NCBI GenBank assembly: GCA_023441255.1
Contig: JAEZPW010000062.1
Span: forward strand, 4,935-68,934
From: Acidobacteriota bacterium
GTDB taxonomy: Bacteria; Acidobacteriota; Terriglobia; Terriglobales; Acidobacteriaceae
DNA length: 64,000 nucleotides
Reading direction: 5' to 3'
This document shows, one piece after another, positions 52,022 through 60,096 of this stretch. How positions within the stretch are numbered: position 1 is the first letter of the stretch; every line of letters starts with the position of its first letter. The position numbers and the translations under genes were made by a program. The notes under the pieces were generated by a model. The model made no database searches and was not told where the DNA came from. It worked only from the letters and a program-made list of their open reading frames with translations.

Positions 52022-53914
52022 CTATGTGATACGGCTGCCAACCTGAAATACCATCAGAGCTGCCACATAGGCGAGGCCCGTCATGTAGGCAAACTGGAGG
52101 ACCGGCCATTTCCAGCTGTTAGTCTCGCGCCGGACCACCGCCATGGTGGACATACACTGCATGGCGAAGGCGAAGAAGACCAGGAGCGCGACCGCGGCAG
52201 CAGGTGTCATCTCGTGCCGCAACGCTTCCTGCAGGTCCATCGCGTGTGATTCGGGATCAACTCCATACAGTGTTCCCAAGGTCGCGATGATGACCTCTCG
52301 GGCGGCAGTTGATGATACCAGCCCCACACCGATCTTCCAGTTAAAGCCGAGCGGACGGATGACAGGTTCGATGGTGTGGCCCACGGTGGCGACGACACTG
52401 TCCTGAATCTCAGGCGGCCTTCCGTGATGCAGCGGCAGGTTGGTCAGCGCCCAAAGCACGAGAGATACGGCGAGAATAACGGTTCCCGCTCGCATGAGGA
52501 ATGCCTTACTTCGGTCCACCAACCGTAGTCCAAGCCCGCGCAGCGTCGGCCACCGGTACGGGGGCATCTCCATCATGAAAGGCGATTCCTTGCTTTTGAG
52601 CACGCTGGACTTGAGCACGAGTGCGGTCACCACGGCCATGACGAAGCCCAACAAATAGAGCCCCAACATCGCAGCGGCACGCGTTCCGAAGAAGATGCCC
52701 AACAGGGGACGATTGGGGATGAACGCCGCTATGAACATGGTGTACACGGGAAGCCGGGCGGAACACGTCATGAACGGCGCGATCATGATGGTCGCGATGC
52801 GGTCGCGCTTACTCTCGATGGTGCGAGTGGCCATTATGGCCGGAACCGCACAGCCGTACGCGGACAGAAGCGGAATGAAACACTTTCCATTCAATCCAAC
52901 GCGAGCCATGGTCTTGTCAGCAATGACCGCCGCACGGGCAAGGTAGCCTGAATCTTCCAGAATGCCGATGACAAGGAACAACAAAAGTATCTGCGGTAAG
53001 AAGACGAGTACTGAGCCGACGCCCTTCCAGATACCATTAATGAGTAGCGACTCCAGCCACCCAAAGGGCATCAGTGCACCCAATCGGGCTCCACTGAAAT
53101 CAAGGATGGCCTGAAAAGCATCTGAAAGCGGTTGCCCGACGAAAAATATCGCCTGAAAAACCCCAACGATAACGACGGCGAAGATGACGGGTCCCCAGTT
53201 CCGGTGCAGAAAAACGGAGTCCAGACGTTGCGTCCACTTCGGTGTTGTGCCCCGGCTGTAGGCCGCGTTCGTACTGACTGTTATGGCCCAGTCGCGACAG
53301 TCACGCGTGTTTCCCAGCACCGGCAGATCCAGTGGCGACGGCGAGCTGTGTGTGGCGGAAACGAATCGCGTTATGGCTTCGAATCCCTGCCCTGTTACCG
53401 CGCTTGCCATGGCGACCGGAGTACCGAGTTGGCGCGCCAGTGCCAGTACGTCGAGCGTGCCGCCCTGTTTTCGTAACTCGTCCGCCATGTTGAGCACGAC
53501 CAGGGTCGGCAAACCCAAACCGATGACACGCGCGGCGAGCACGAGGTGCCGGTTCAGGTTCGTCGAGTCGAGAACGAGAATGACTGCGTCGGGACGGCGC
53601 ATACCATCCATCTCGCCTTTAAGGACGTCGACAGTGACTCTCTCGTCTTCGGACTTCGGCGTCAGGCTGTAAATTCCCGGGAGGTCGATCAGTGCGACCT
53701 CACTGCCGTGTGAGTCCTTGATATACCCCGTGTGGTGTTCGACGGTCACTCCTGGGAAATTGCCTACACGCTGCCGCAGCCCCGTGAGTCGATTGAATAA
53801 GGTGGTCTTTCCGGCGTTGGGCGGACCTACGACCGCAATCGTCCGGGAGGCACTACCTGCATTACCGGAAGAAGTTGAATGGCAGGATCCGGAGGCAATG
53901 GCCGACACACCCAT
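52022..53914 (-). CDS. feoB: Ferrous iron transport protein B
   Basis: This is a 630-residue inner-membrane Fe2+ transporter. The N-terminal G domain has G1 GPPNAGKTT, G3 DLPGIYSL and G4 NMAD (residues about 30-135). The membrane part has the two Gate regions (SVLVFLPQILLLFLVIGILE, PLLSAYGCAVPAIMATR) and LVSSTAAREVIIATLGTLYG. It is shorter than E. coli FeoB (773), mostly in loops. The ATG overlaps the feoA stop (TGATG). Iron import suits the high haem and Fe-S demand of the genes around it. The 100-base convergent gap to the preceding operon holds only a short hairpin near 51998-52013. Confidence 0.95.
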   Translation of the reverse strand: MGVSAIASGSCHSTSSGNAGSASRTIAVVGPPNAGKTTLFNRLTGLRQRVGNFPGVTVEHHTGYIKDSHGSEVALIDLPGIYSLTPKSEDERVTVDVLKGEMDGMRRPDAVILVLDSTNLNRHLVLAARVIGLGLPTLVVLNMADELRKQGGTLDVLALARQLGTPVAMASAVTGQGFEAITRFVSATHSSPSPLDLPVLGNTRDCRDWAITVSTNAAYSRGTTPKWTQRLDSVFLHRNWGPVIFAVVIVGVFQAIFFVGQPLSDAFQAILDFSGARLGALMPFGWLESLLINGIWKGVGSVLVFLPQILLLFLVIGILEDSGYLARAAVIADKTMARVGLNGKCFIPLLSAYGCAVPAIMATRTIESKRDRIATIMIAPFMTCSARLPVYTMFIAAFIPNRPLLGIFFGTRAAAMLGLYLLGFVMAVVTALVLKSSVLKSKESPFMMEMPPYRWPTLRGLGLRLVDRSKAFLMRAGTVILAVSLVLWALTNLPLHHGRPPEIQDSVVATVGHTIEPVIRPLGFNWKIGVGLVSSTAAREVIIATLGTLYGVDPESHAMDLQEALRHEMTPAAAVALLVFFAFAMQCMSTMAVVRRETNSWKWPVLQFAYMTGLAYVAALMVFQVGSRIT

Positions 53915-54390
53915 CAGTCGGCACTCGCTTCCTGTCTAAGAGGGATAGCCGCCTCGGGGATGCGACGATCAGTCGAAGTCATGGTAAGGTGCGCCGGTTC
54001 AGCGGCGGTCTGAAGGGCAGGCGCCACCGCGATGAATTTCGCCAGTTCACCCCGCAGCGCCACTTCGGCGCCGTCCACACGGTAAACGCGCGGATCTCCG
54101 CCGGGTCCACTCTGGGCGACAGTGACTTCCAGTCCGGGGACAAATCCCAGGTTCATCAACTGTTCGGCCACATTTTCCGGCAGGTTAAACTCGGCCAGCA
54201 CACCCCGGCCGCCCACTTCCATGTCGGACAGGGCGGCGTAAACGGGGCCGAACGCCAACGGAGCACCCGCGACATCCGAACCGGGCGGTTGCGAAAGAGA
54301 AGGCTGCAGCGGTTGCTGCGCAGAGGCCCGAGAGTGCTTGCGAGTTCGTTTTCGTCCGAAGTTGAAAATCATTTTCAAGACCAAGTACAT
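53914..54390 (-). CDS. feoA: FeoA-domain protein with extended N-terminus
   Basis: This is 158 residues as drawn. The SH3-like FeoA domain occupies about 52-128 (LSDMEVGGRGVLAEFNLPEN, LMNLGFVPGLEVTVAQSGPG, VALRGELAKFIAV) and supports FeoB at the inner membrane. The first 50 residues are basic, then Pro/Gln/Ser-rich, and not part of the domain. A Fur-like palindrome lies across the second candidate start (ATG at 54372), so the real start may be further downstream. A 30-residue polar tail is also present. The gene is coupled to feoB by TGATG. Confidence 0.85.
   Translation of the reverse strand: MYLVLKMIFNFGRKRTRKHSRASAQQPLQPSLSQPPGSDVAGAPLAFGPVYAALSDMEVGGRGVLAEFNLPENVAEQLMNLGFVPGLEVTVAQSGPGGDPRVYRVDGAEVALRGELAKFIAVAPALQTAAEPAHLTMTSTDRRIPEAAIPLRQEASAD
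54362..54378. promoter_or_regulatory. Fur-box-like palindrome at feoA
   Basis: TTGAAAATCATTTTCAA is a perfect 8-1-8 palindrome and contains the 7-1-7 Fur pattern TGAAAAT-C-ATTTTCA. It covers the possible feoA start codon at 54372. Iron-loaded Fur binding here would repress feoAB. Confidence 0.7.
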
Positions 54391-54506
54391 TCTACCCCTT
54401 CCCGCAGCGCCGTCAATGTACTTTAGTCACAGCTTTTCGTGATGTCCGAACAGAGCTGGAACGGACATCCGTCCCAAGGGACTGATTTAAGACAGGTATT
54501 TTGCGC

Positions 54507-54535
54507 TATACTCCGCTCGAACGAGCGTTCGAGCG
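54507..54535 (+). promoter_or_regulatory. -10 element with a 22-bp palindromic operator
   Basis: A -10-like TATACT (54507-54512) is followed one base later by a perfect inverted repeat, CGCTCGAACG and CGTTCGAGCG (54514-54523 and 54526-54535), with a 2-base centre. The palindrome would cover the transcription start of the zinc-ribbon gene 30 bases downstream. The GAACG-N2-CGTTC core resembles TetR-family operators. The -35 region is weak. Confidence 0.6.
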
Positions 54536-54566
54536 CTGACGATAGTCGCTCCCGAAGAGGTGATGC

Positions 54567-55301
54567 ATGGCTTTCTGTACAGGATGTGGCGCCCGCATTG
54601 AAGATACGGCCAAGTTCTGCCCCGCGTGCGGCACGCGTGTGCCGGAAGCGGTTGCGACGGGGGCCCAAACCCCGGCAGGCGGCACAAGTCCGTCTACGGC
54701 AGGGACGGCGGCGAGCACAGCGGCCACACGTACACCGGCCCTCGCAGCAGCGCCGGCGGGCGCAGTACAACCGGTACCCGCACCCGGGGGCGGGGCCAGC
54801 GCGGTCAAGGTAATCATTATTATCGCGGTGATTGTGGTGGGTCTTGCGTTGCTCGCCTTTGCCGGCGTTTTCTGGGCGGGTTACAAGCTGAAGAAGGCCA
54901 TCCGGGTGGAGCAGAGGGGGGAGAACGCGACCGTTTCGACACCCTGGGGCAAGGTAACCAGCAATGAGGATTCGGCGAAGGTGGCCAGGGAAATGGGCTT
55001 CGAGGTATACCCCGGGGCCAGGCCACTGCCCGGCGCGAGCGCGGTAGCTTTCGGCGGGAGCACGGTGGGGTCAGCGGAATTTGAGACGGACGACGCGATC
55101 GAAAAAGTCGGGAAGTTCTACAGTTCGCGGTACCCGAAGTCGACCGTCAACACCGCCGACGAAAATCAGCAGACGATCATGGCATCGACGGACAGGGGCA
55201 TGGTCACGATCGTGCTTGAAAAGCAGGGTAACGGAACCAAGATCTCACTGTCGCGAATTGGGGGAAAAGGGGAACCGCAACGCGGAGACGAGAGCCAGTG
55301 A
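54567..55301 (+). CDS. Zinc-ribbon, single-helix membrane protein
   Basis: This is a 244-residue protein. The N-terminus is a zinc ribbon (CTGCGARIEDTAKFCPACG, residues 4-22). An Ala/Pro/Thr-rich linker of about 60 residues leads to one strong membrane helix (VIIIIAVIVVGLALLAFAGVF, about 82-103). The C-terminal 130 residues form a soluble domain (FEVYPGARPLPGASAVAF, KVGKFYSSRYPKSTV) that resembles proteins found repeatedly in Acidobacteria, with no assigned function. The ATG has AAGAGGTG five bases upstream. Expression is probably controlled at the palindrome over its promoter. Confidence 0.85.
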   Translation: MAFCTGCGARIEDTAKFCPACGTRVPEAVATGAQTPAGGTSPSTAGTAASTAATRTPALAAAPAGAVQPVPAPGGGASAVKVIIIIAVIVVGLALLAFAGVFWAGYKLKKAIRVEQRGENATVSTPWGKVTSNEDSAKVAREMGFEVYPGARPLPGASAVAFGGSTVGSAEFETDDAIEKVGKFYSSRYPKSTVNTADENQQTIMASTDRGMVTIVLEKQGNGTKISLSRIGGKGEPQRGDESQ

Positions 55302-55391
55302 GCGTCGGTCGGATGGTCTTGACAATTTAAACATCCACACTCTCCTCATCGTCATCAGAGTCACGGAAGTCAGCATTTCTTCTTCTGCAGA

Positions 55392-55466
55392 GGCGCGGAA
55401 CCCAACCGCTGCGGGGCAGGCCCAGCAAGGTCTGATTAGCAGGTTCGACTCCTGCCCGCGCCTCCA
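55392..55466 (+). tRNA. tRNA-Cys-like gene with non-canonical D and anticodon arms
   Basis: This 75-nt sequence has a perfect 7-bp acceptor stem (GGCGCGG/CCGCGCC; two more flanking bases could also pair), the Cys-type discriminator U followed by encoded CCA, and a perfect T arm (GCAGG-TTCGACT-CCTGC). Acceptor start and 3' end closely resemble E. coli tRNA-Cys (GGCGCG ... CGCGCCTCCA). GCA, the Cys anticodon, occurs in the loop, but the stem CAGGCC/GGTCTG leaves a 6-nt loop CAGCAA without U33. The D arm has only three pairs and lacks G18G19. It may be an unusual functional tRNA, a tRNA-like RNA or a decaying copy. The remaining parts of 55302-55693 hold nothing recognisable. Confidence 0.55.
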
Positions 55467-55693
55467 ATTCTCTTCGGAAATGATCGTCAGGGGCACGCGG
55501 TCGGCCCGATGCAGTCTCAGGCAAACGCGGCTGCTCCGAGCGAGAGCGGCGTAGGTGACTGTAGCGGGCTGCTGCGCGACATATCGTTGCGCGATGTGCT
55601 GTACTTTTGACGTCTAGCAGGCTTCCCAACTGTTCGCCCAGTCATCTCCCCTATTAGAGGCCACACAATCGAGTTCGGGGCCCAGGTGTCTGT

Positions 55694-56803
55694 ATGGCCA
55701 AGAACGCATCCAGCTCGGTACCAATAACCAAAGTCGAAGTTGCTGCGTACACGGTGCCGACCGACTTCCCCGAGTCGGACGGCACGATGAAGTGGGACGC
55801 GACAACGATCGTCATTGTGCATGCAGAAGCAGGAGACAAGCGCGGGCTAGGATACACCTACGCCGACACCGCCACCGCCGAACTCATTCATCAGAAGCTC
55901 TCGAAGACAGTCGAGAAGCAGGACGCGATGTCTCCGCCGAATGTTTATATGCGGATGTGGCACGAAATCCGCAACCTGGGCCGGCCTGGGATCGTGTCGA
56001 TGGCGATGTCGGCTGTGGATGCTGCCGTGTGGGACCTCAAGGCGAAGCTGCTGGATGTTCCGCTTGTAACACTGCTCGGTCAGGTGCACGTTGGAGTACC
56101 TATCTACGGCAGCGGTGGGTTCACGTCGTACTCAGATAAGCAACTTGCGGACCAACTTGGTGGCTGGGTCGAGCAGGGAATCCGGTTCGTGAAGATGAAG
56201 ATTGGGCGCGATGCTCACGCCGACATCGAACGCGTGAAGGTGGCGCGAGATGCAATTGGCAAGCATGCCGGTCTCTTCGTGGACGCCAATGGAGCCTACT
56301 CCCAAAAGCTGGCACTGGCGCAGGCAGACATTTTCGCCGACAGATTCGGCGTGAGCTGGTTCGAGGAACCGGTTTCGTCCGACGATCTGGCGGGGTTGAA
56401 CCTGCTCCGGAACCGCGCGCCTGCCGGCATGGATATCGCGGCCGGGGAATACGGATACGACATCTTTTACTTTCGCAGGATGCTCGAGGCGGGAGCGGCG
56501 GACGTGCAGCAGGCGGATATGACACGTTGCGGCGGCTTCACCGGATTCCTGCAAGTTGCGACATTGTGCCAGGCGTACAACGTTCCAATGTCCGGGCACA
56601 CTGCCCCGGCGCAGCACGTGCACGCGGCGTGCGCCGCTGTGCCACTACGAAACCTGGAGTATTTTCATGACCACGTTCGTATCGAGCGCATGTTCTTCGA
56701 CGGGGTTCCTGAGCCAGACGGGGGCATGCTGAAGCCTGATCTTTCGCGGCCGGGAATGGGACTGGAACTCAAACGAGCCGACGCCAAGCGCTTCGCGGCA
56801 TAG
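55694..56803 (+). CDS. Enolase-superfamily (mandelate racemase/muconate lactonising-like) enzyme
   Basis: This is a 369-residue enzyme with a capping domain (about 1-130) and a TIM barrel. Catalytic and metal residues are seen in order: the Lys-x-Lys of FVKMKIGRD (about 175), Asp in LFVDANGAYS, Glu in SWFEEPVSS, Glu in AAGEYGYD, and His in SGHTAPAQHVH. These support Mg-dependent proton abstraction next to a carboxylate. The Lys plus His arrangement fits racemases and acid-sugar dehydratases of the MR subgroup. The exact substrate cannot be inferred. The genes downstream (2-hydroxyacid dehydrogenase and peptidase-fold protein) follow on the same strand and may share a sugar-acid pathway. Confidence 0.85.
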   Translation: MAKNASSSVPITKVEVAAYTVPTDFPESDGTMKWDATTIVIVHAEAGDKRGLGYTYADTATAELIHQKLSKTVEKQDAMSPPNVYMRMWHEIRNLGRPGIVSMAMSAVDAAVWDLKAKLLDVPLVTLLGQVHVGVPIYGSGGFTSYSDKQLADQLGGWVEQGIRFVKMKIGRDAHADIERVKVARDAIGKHAGLFVDANGAYSQKLALAQADIFADRFGVSWFEEPVSSDDLAGLNLLRNRAPAGMDIAAGEYGYDIFYFRRMLEAGAADVQQADMTRCGGFTGFLQVATLCQAYNVPMSGHTAPAQHVHAACAAVPLRNLEYFHDHVRIERMFFDGVPEPDGGMLKPDLSRPGMGLELKRADAKRFAA

Positions 56804-56877
56804 TCGATCCGAATCATGCCTGGTTGGCAAAACGAAGAGGGGCGGTCACCGAACTGCCCACTGGAGATGTGACAAGT

Positions 56878-59800
56878 ATGGCCACCGAAAATATCACTAC
56901 AGGCACCCAGGATACAGAGGCATTGTTGCGTAGCCGGCCTCAGGACTGGCGAAAGGCAGGCAACAAGGTGGACGCAAGGGGACTGGAAGAGGAACTGCGG
57001 GGCCACGTAGAAGGCGAAGTGCGCTTCGATGCCGGTTCAAAGGCCATGTATGCGGTCGATGCCTCGAACTATCGACAGGTGCCTATCGGCGTCGTGGTTC
57101 CGAAGAGTAAAGACGATGTGATCGCGACCGTCGCAGCGGCACGGAACTTTGGCGCACCCATTCTCTCGAGAGGTGGCGGCACCAGCCTGGCGGGCCAGTG
57201 CTGTAACGTCGCGGTGGTGATCGATTGGTCGAAGTACATGCACGGAGTGCTTGAGGTGAATCCCTACGAGCGCTACGCGCGAGTTCTGCCAGGCACGGTA
57301 TGTGACACGGCCCGGAAGCATCCGGTGGTCACAAAACACAAACTGACCTGGGGACCCGATCCAGCGACGCACAACCATTGCACTTTCGGCGGAATGATCG
57401 GAAACAACTCGTGCGGCGCACACGCGCAAATGGCAGGAAAGGCGGACAACAACCTGGAAGAGCTGGACATTCTGCTCTACGACGGCACGCGGATGACCGT
57501 CGGCTGGATGAACGATCACGAGTTTCAGCAGGCAGCCCGCGAGGGTGGGCGAAAAGGCGAGATCTTTCGACATCTGAAGTCTCTCCGCGATCACTATGCC
57601 GGACTCGTTGAGCGTAACTATCCCCCGATCCCGCGACGCGTGTCGGGTTATAACCTGGATCAGCTGATCCCGGGAAGAGAGGATGGGCGTTTCAACCTGG
57701 CGCGATCACTGGTCGGGAGTGAATCCACGCTGGTCACAGTACTGGAAGCGAAGGTGAAACTGATCGATGGCAGGCCGGAGCGCGTCGTGGTGATGCTCGG
57801 CTACAAAACCATCTACGAGGCCGCCGACCACGTGATGCTGGTCGATTCGTACAAGCCGGTTGCACTTGAGGGCATCGACGGGCACCTGATCAAGAACATA
57901 CATATAAAGGGCGGTCCCCACAGGAAGTACCTGAACCTCTTGCCTGAGGGACAGGGCTGGCTGCTCGTGGAATTCGGAGCTGACCAGAAGGAGGATGCGA
58001 TCGATCAGGCGCAGAAGTTCATGGATGAACTAAAGAAGGAGCAGAACGCGCCATCGATGAAGATGTACACGGACGAGAAGGATCAGGAGCACATCTGGGC
58101 GGTGCGCGAATCTGGCCTGGGCGCGACAGCCTTTGTACCCGGACAGCCGGCCACGTGGCCGGGATGGGAAGACTCAGCCTGCCCGCCGGAGAAGATCGGC
58201 GGCTACCTGCGCGAGTTGCGCGAACTCTACAACAAGTACGACTACAATCCGGCGCTCTACGGGCACTTCGGTCAGGCGTGCATCCATTGCCGTGTCGACT
58301 TCGACCTGACCTCGAGTCAGGGAATAAAGAAGTGGGGCTCGTTCATGGAGGAGGCGACCGATCTCTGCGTCAAGTACGGCGGTTCGCTCAGCGGAGAACA
58401 CGGGGACGGCCAGGCGCGCGCGCAGTTCCTTTACAAGATGTTCGGGCACGAGTTGATTGGAGCGTTCCGCGAGTTCAAAAGCATATGGGACCCAGACTGG
58501 AAGATGAACCCGGGCAAGGTGATCGATGCCAACCCGTTCGACCAGAACTTGCGCCTGGGCGCTGATTACGCTCCGTGGGATCCGTCGACTCACTTCAAGT
58601 ATCCGCAGGACCACGGCAGCTTCGCTTCCGCGGCGTTGCGTTGCGTTGGAATCGGAAAGTGCCGCCGCGAAGATGGCAAGAATGCGGAAGACAACACGAT
58701 GTGTCCCAGCTTCATGGTCACGCGCGAGGAGAAACACACGACGCGTGGGCGCGCGCACCATCTCTGGGAGATGCTGCAAGGCCAGGTGATCGCAGATGGA
58801 TGGCGGGATGAGAGTGTGAAGGAGTCGCTCGACCTCTGTCTCGCGTGCAAGGGCTGTAAAGGCGACTGTCCCGTGAACGTGGACATAGCCACTTACAAGT
58901 CGGAATTCCTGGCGCACTACTGGGAAGGACGAATCCGTCCCCGTCACGCGTACGCATTCGGATTCGTCGACCAGTGGTCACGGCTGGCATCGATAGCACC
59001 CGGATTCGTGAACCTGTTCACGCAATTGCCCGGGCTCAATGCCGTGGCGAAGCTGATGGCTGGAATGCCGCAGGAGCGCCAGATCCCGGCGTTTGCGCCG
59101 GAGACATTCAAGAGCTGGTGGAAGAAGCGGGAAAAGGACCGGAAGGATGGTAGGCGCCGCGCCGGCGGCAAGCGCGTATTGTTGTGGCCAGATACCTTCA
59201 ACAACTACTTCTTTCCCGAGACGCTCAAGGCCGCTGTGGATGTTCTGGAGCACGCGGGCTGCGAAGTGGCAGTACCAAACGGCCATCTCTGTTGCGGGCG
59301 GCCGCTGTATGACTACGGCTTCCTGGATACAGCACGTTCATATCTCAGCAAGGTGCTTGGTGCCTTGTACGAAGACATTGAAGCCGGCACCGCGGTTGTG
59401 GCACTGGAACCGAGCTGCTGTTCGGTGTTTCGCGACGAACTGCACGCGATGATGCCGGACAATGCGGTTGCGAAAAAGCTGGTGAGCCAGACGTTCACGC
59501 TATCGGAATATCTTGAGAACAAGCTGGATGGCTATCACCCACCGAAGCTGAAGCGGAAGGCGATTGTGCAGGGACACTGCCATCACAAGGCCATCATGCG
59601 GATGTACGAAGAAGAGTCGCTGATGCACCGGATGGGGATCGACTACAACCTGCTGAATTCCGGATGCTGCGGCATGGCGGGATCATTCGGGTACGAGAAA
59701 GACAAGTATCCCGTGTCGCTTGCGTGCGGGGAAAGGGCGTTGCTGCCCGATGTCAGAAAAGCGGGTCTTTCCACGATCATCATGGCCGACGGATTCAGCT

Positions 59801-60030
59801 GCAAAGAGCAGATATCACAGGAGACGAACCGCGAAGCTCTCCACTTGGCAGAGGTGATGCAGTTGGCCATCCGCAACGGCGAGCACGGACCAAACGGTAT
59901 TTATCCCGAAGGCCAAGTGACCGAACCGCGGAAACGGGCACTAAGGCGTTCCATGATCCGGGCAGGAATAGCGACTGGGGCCCTGGCTGTCGGAGTTGTA
60001 GCCGGTGCTTTGCTGTGGAAGCGACGATAG
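56878..60030 (+). CDS. FAD-linked D-2-hydroxyacid dehydrogenase fused to Fe-S/CCG module (YdiJ-like)
   Basis: This is a 1050-residue fusion. Residues about 40-290 bind FAD (VPIGVVVPKSKDDVIATVAA, ILSRGGGTSLAGQCCNVAVV, GGMIGNNSCGAHAQ). Residues about 300-570 are the FAD-oxidase C-terminal domain (GHFGQACIHCRVDF, GGSLSGEHGDGQARAQFLYK). Then come Fe-S cysteines (CVGIGKC, CLACKGCKGDCP, about 660) and CCG domains (CCGRPLYD, HCHHKAI, NSGCCGMAGSFGYEKDKY). This order is that of YdiJ/D-2-hydroxyglutarate dehydrogenases, combining GlcD and GlcF functions. An extra C-terminal hydrophobic helix (AGIATGALAVGVVAGALLW) ends in KRR and should anchor it to the membrane. The ATG at 56878 has GGAGAT upstream; a TTG 18 codons earlier is less likely. 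Confidence 0.9.
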   Translation: MATENITTGTQDTEALLRSRPQDWRKAGNKVDARGLEEELRGHVEGEVRFDAGSKAMYAVDASNYRQVPIGVVVPKSKDDVIATVAAARNFGAPILSRGGGTSLAGQCCNVAVVIDWSKYMHGVLEVNPYERYARVLPGTVCDTARKHPVVTKHKLTWGPDPATHNHCTFGGMIGNNSCGAHAQMAGKADNNLEELDILLYDGTRMTVGWMNDHEFQQAAREGGRKGEIFRHLKSLRDHYAGLVERNYPPIPRRVSGYNLDQLIPGREDGRFNLARSLVGSESTLVTVLEAKVKLIDGRPERVVVMLGYKTIYEAADHVMLVDSYKPVALEGIDGHLIKNIHIKGGPHRKYLNLLPEGQGWLLVEFGADQKEDAIDQAQKFMDELKKEQNAPSMKMYTDEKDQEHIWAVRESGLGATAFVPGQPATWPGWEDSACPPEKIGGYLRELRELYNKYDYNPALYGHFGQACIHCRVDFDLTSSQGIKKWGSFMEEATDLCVKYGGSLSGEHGDGQARAQFLYKMFGHELIGAFREFKSIWDPDWKMNPGKVIDANPFDQNLRLGADYAPWDPSTHFKYPQDHGSFASAALRCVGIGKCRREDGKNAEDNTMCPSFMVTREEKHTTRGRAHHLWEMLQGQVIADGWRDESVKESLDLCLACKGCKGDCPVNVDIATYKSEFLAHYWEGRIRPRHAYAFGFVDQWSRLASIAPGFVNLFTQLPGLNAVAKLMAGMPQERQIPAFAPETFKSWWKKREKDRKDGRRRAGGKRVLLWPDTFNNYFFPETLKAAVDVLEHAGCEVAVPNGHLCCGRPLYDYGFLDTARSYLSKVLGALYEDIEAGTAVVALEPSCCSVFRDELHAMMPDNAVAKKLVSQTFTLSEYLENKLDGYHPPKLKRKAIVQGHCHHKAIMRMYEEESLMHRMGIDYNLLNSGCCGMAGSFGYEKDKYPVSLACGERALLPDVRKAGLSTIIMADGFSCKEQISQETNREALHLAEVMQLAIRNGEHGPNGIYPEGQVTEPRKRALRRSMIRAGIATGALAVGVVAGALLWKRR

Positions 60031-60096
60031 ACGGGCATGCAGCTTCGACAGGCAGGAACGCGGACGCGGCTTGCTGGTGCCGGCATCTATTAGAAC

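Noticed and set aside
55392..55466. selC (tRNA-Sec) or a tmRNA end
   Set aside because: There is no long variable arm, no TCA anticodon and no tmRNA 5' signature; acceptor and discriminator match tRNA-Cys instead.
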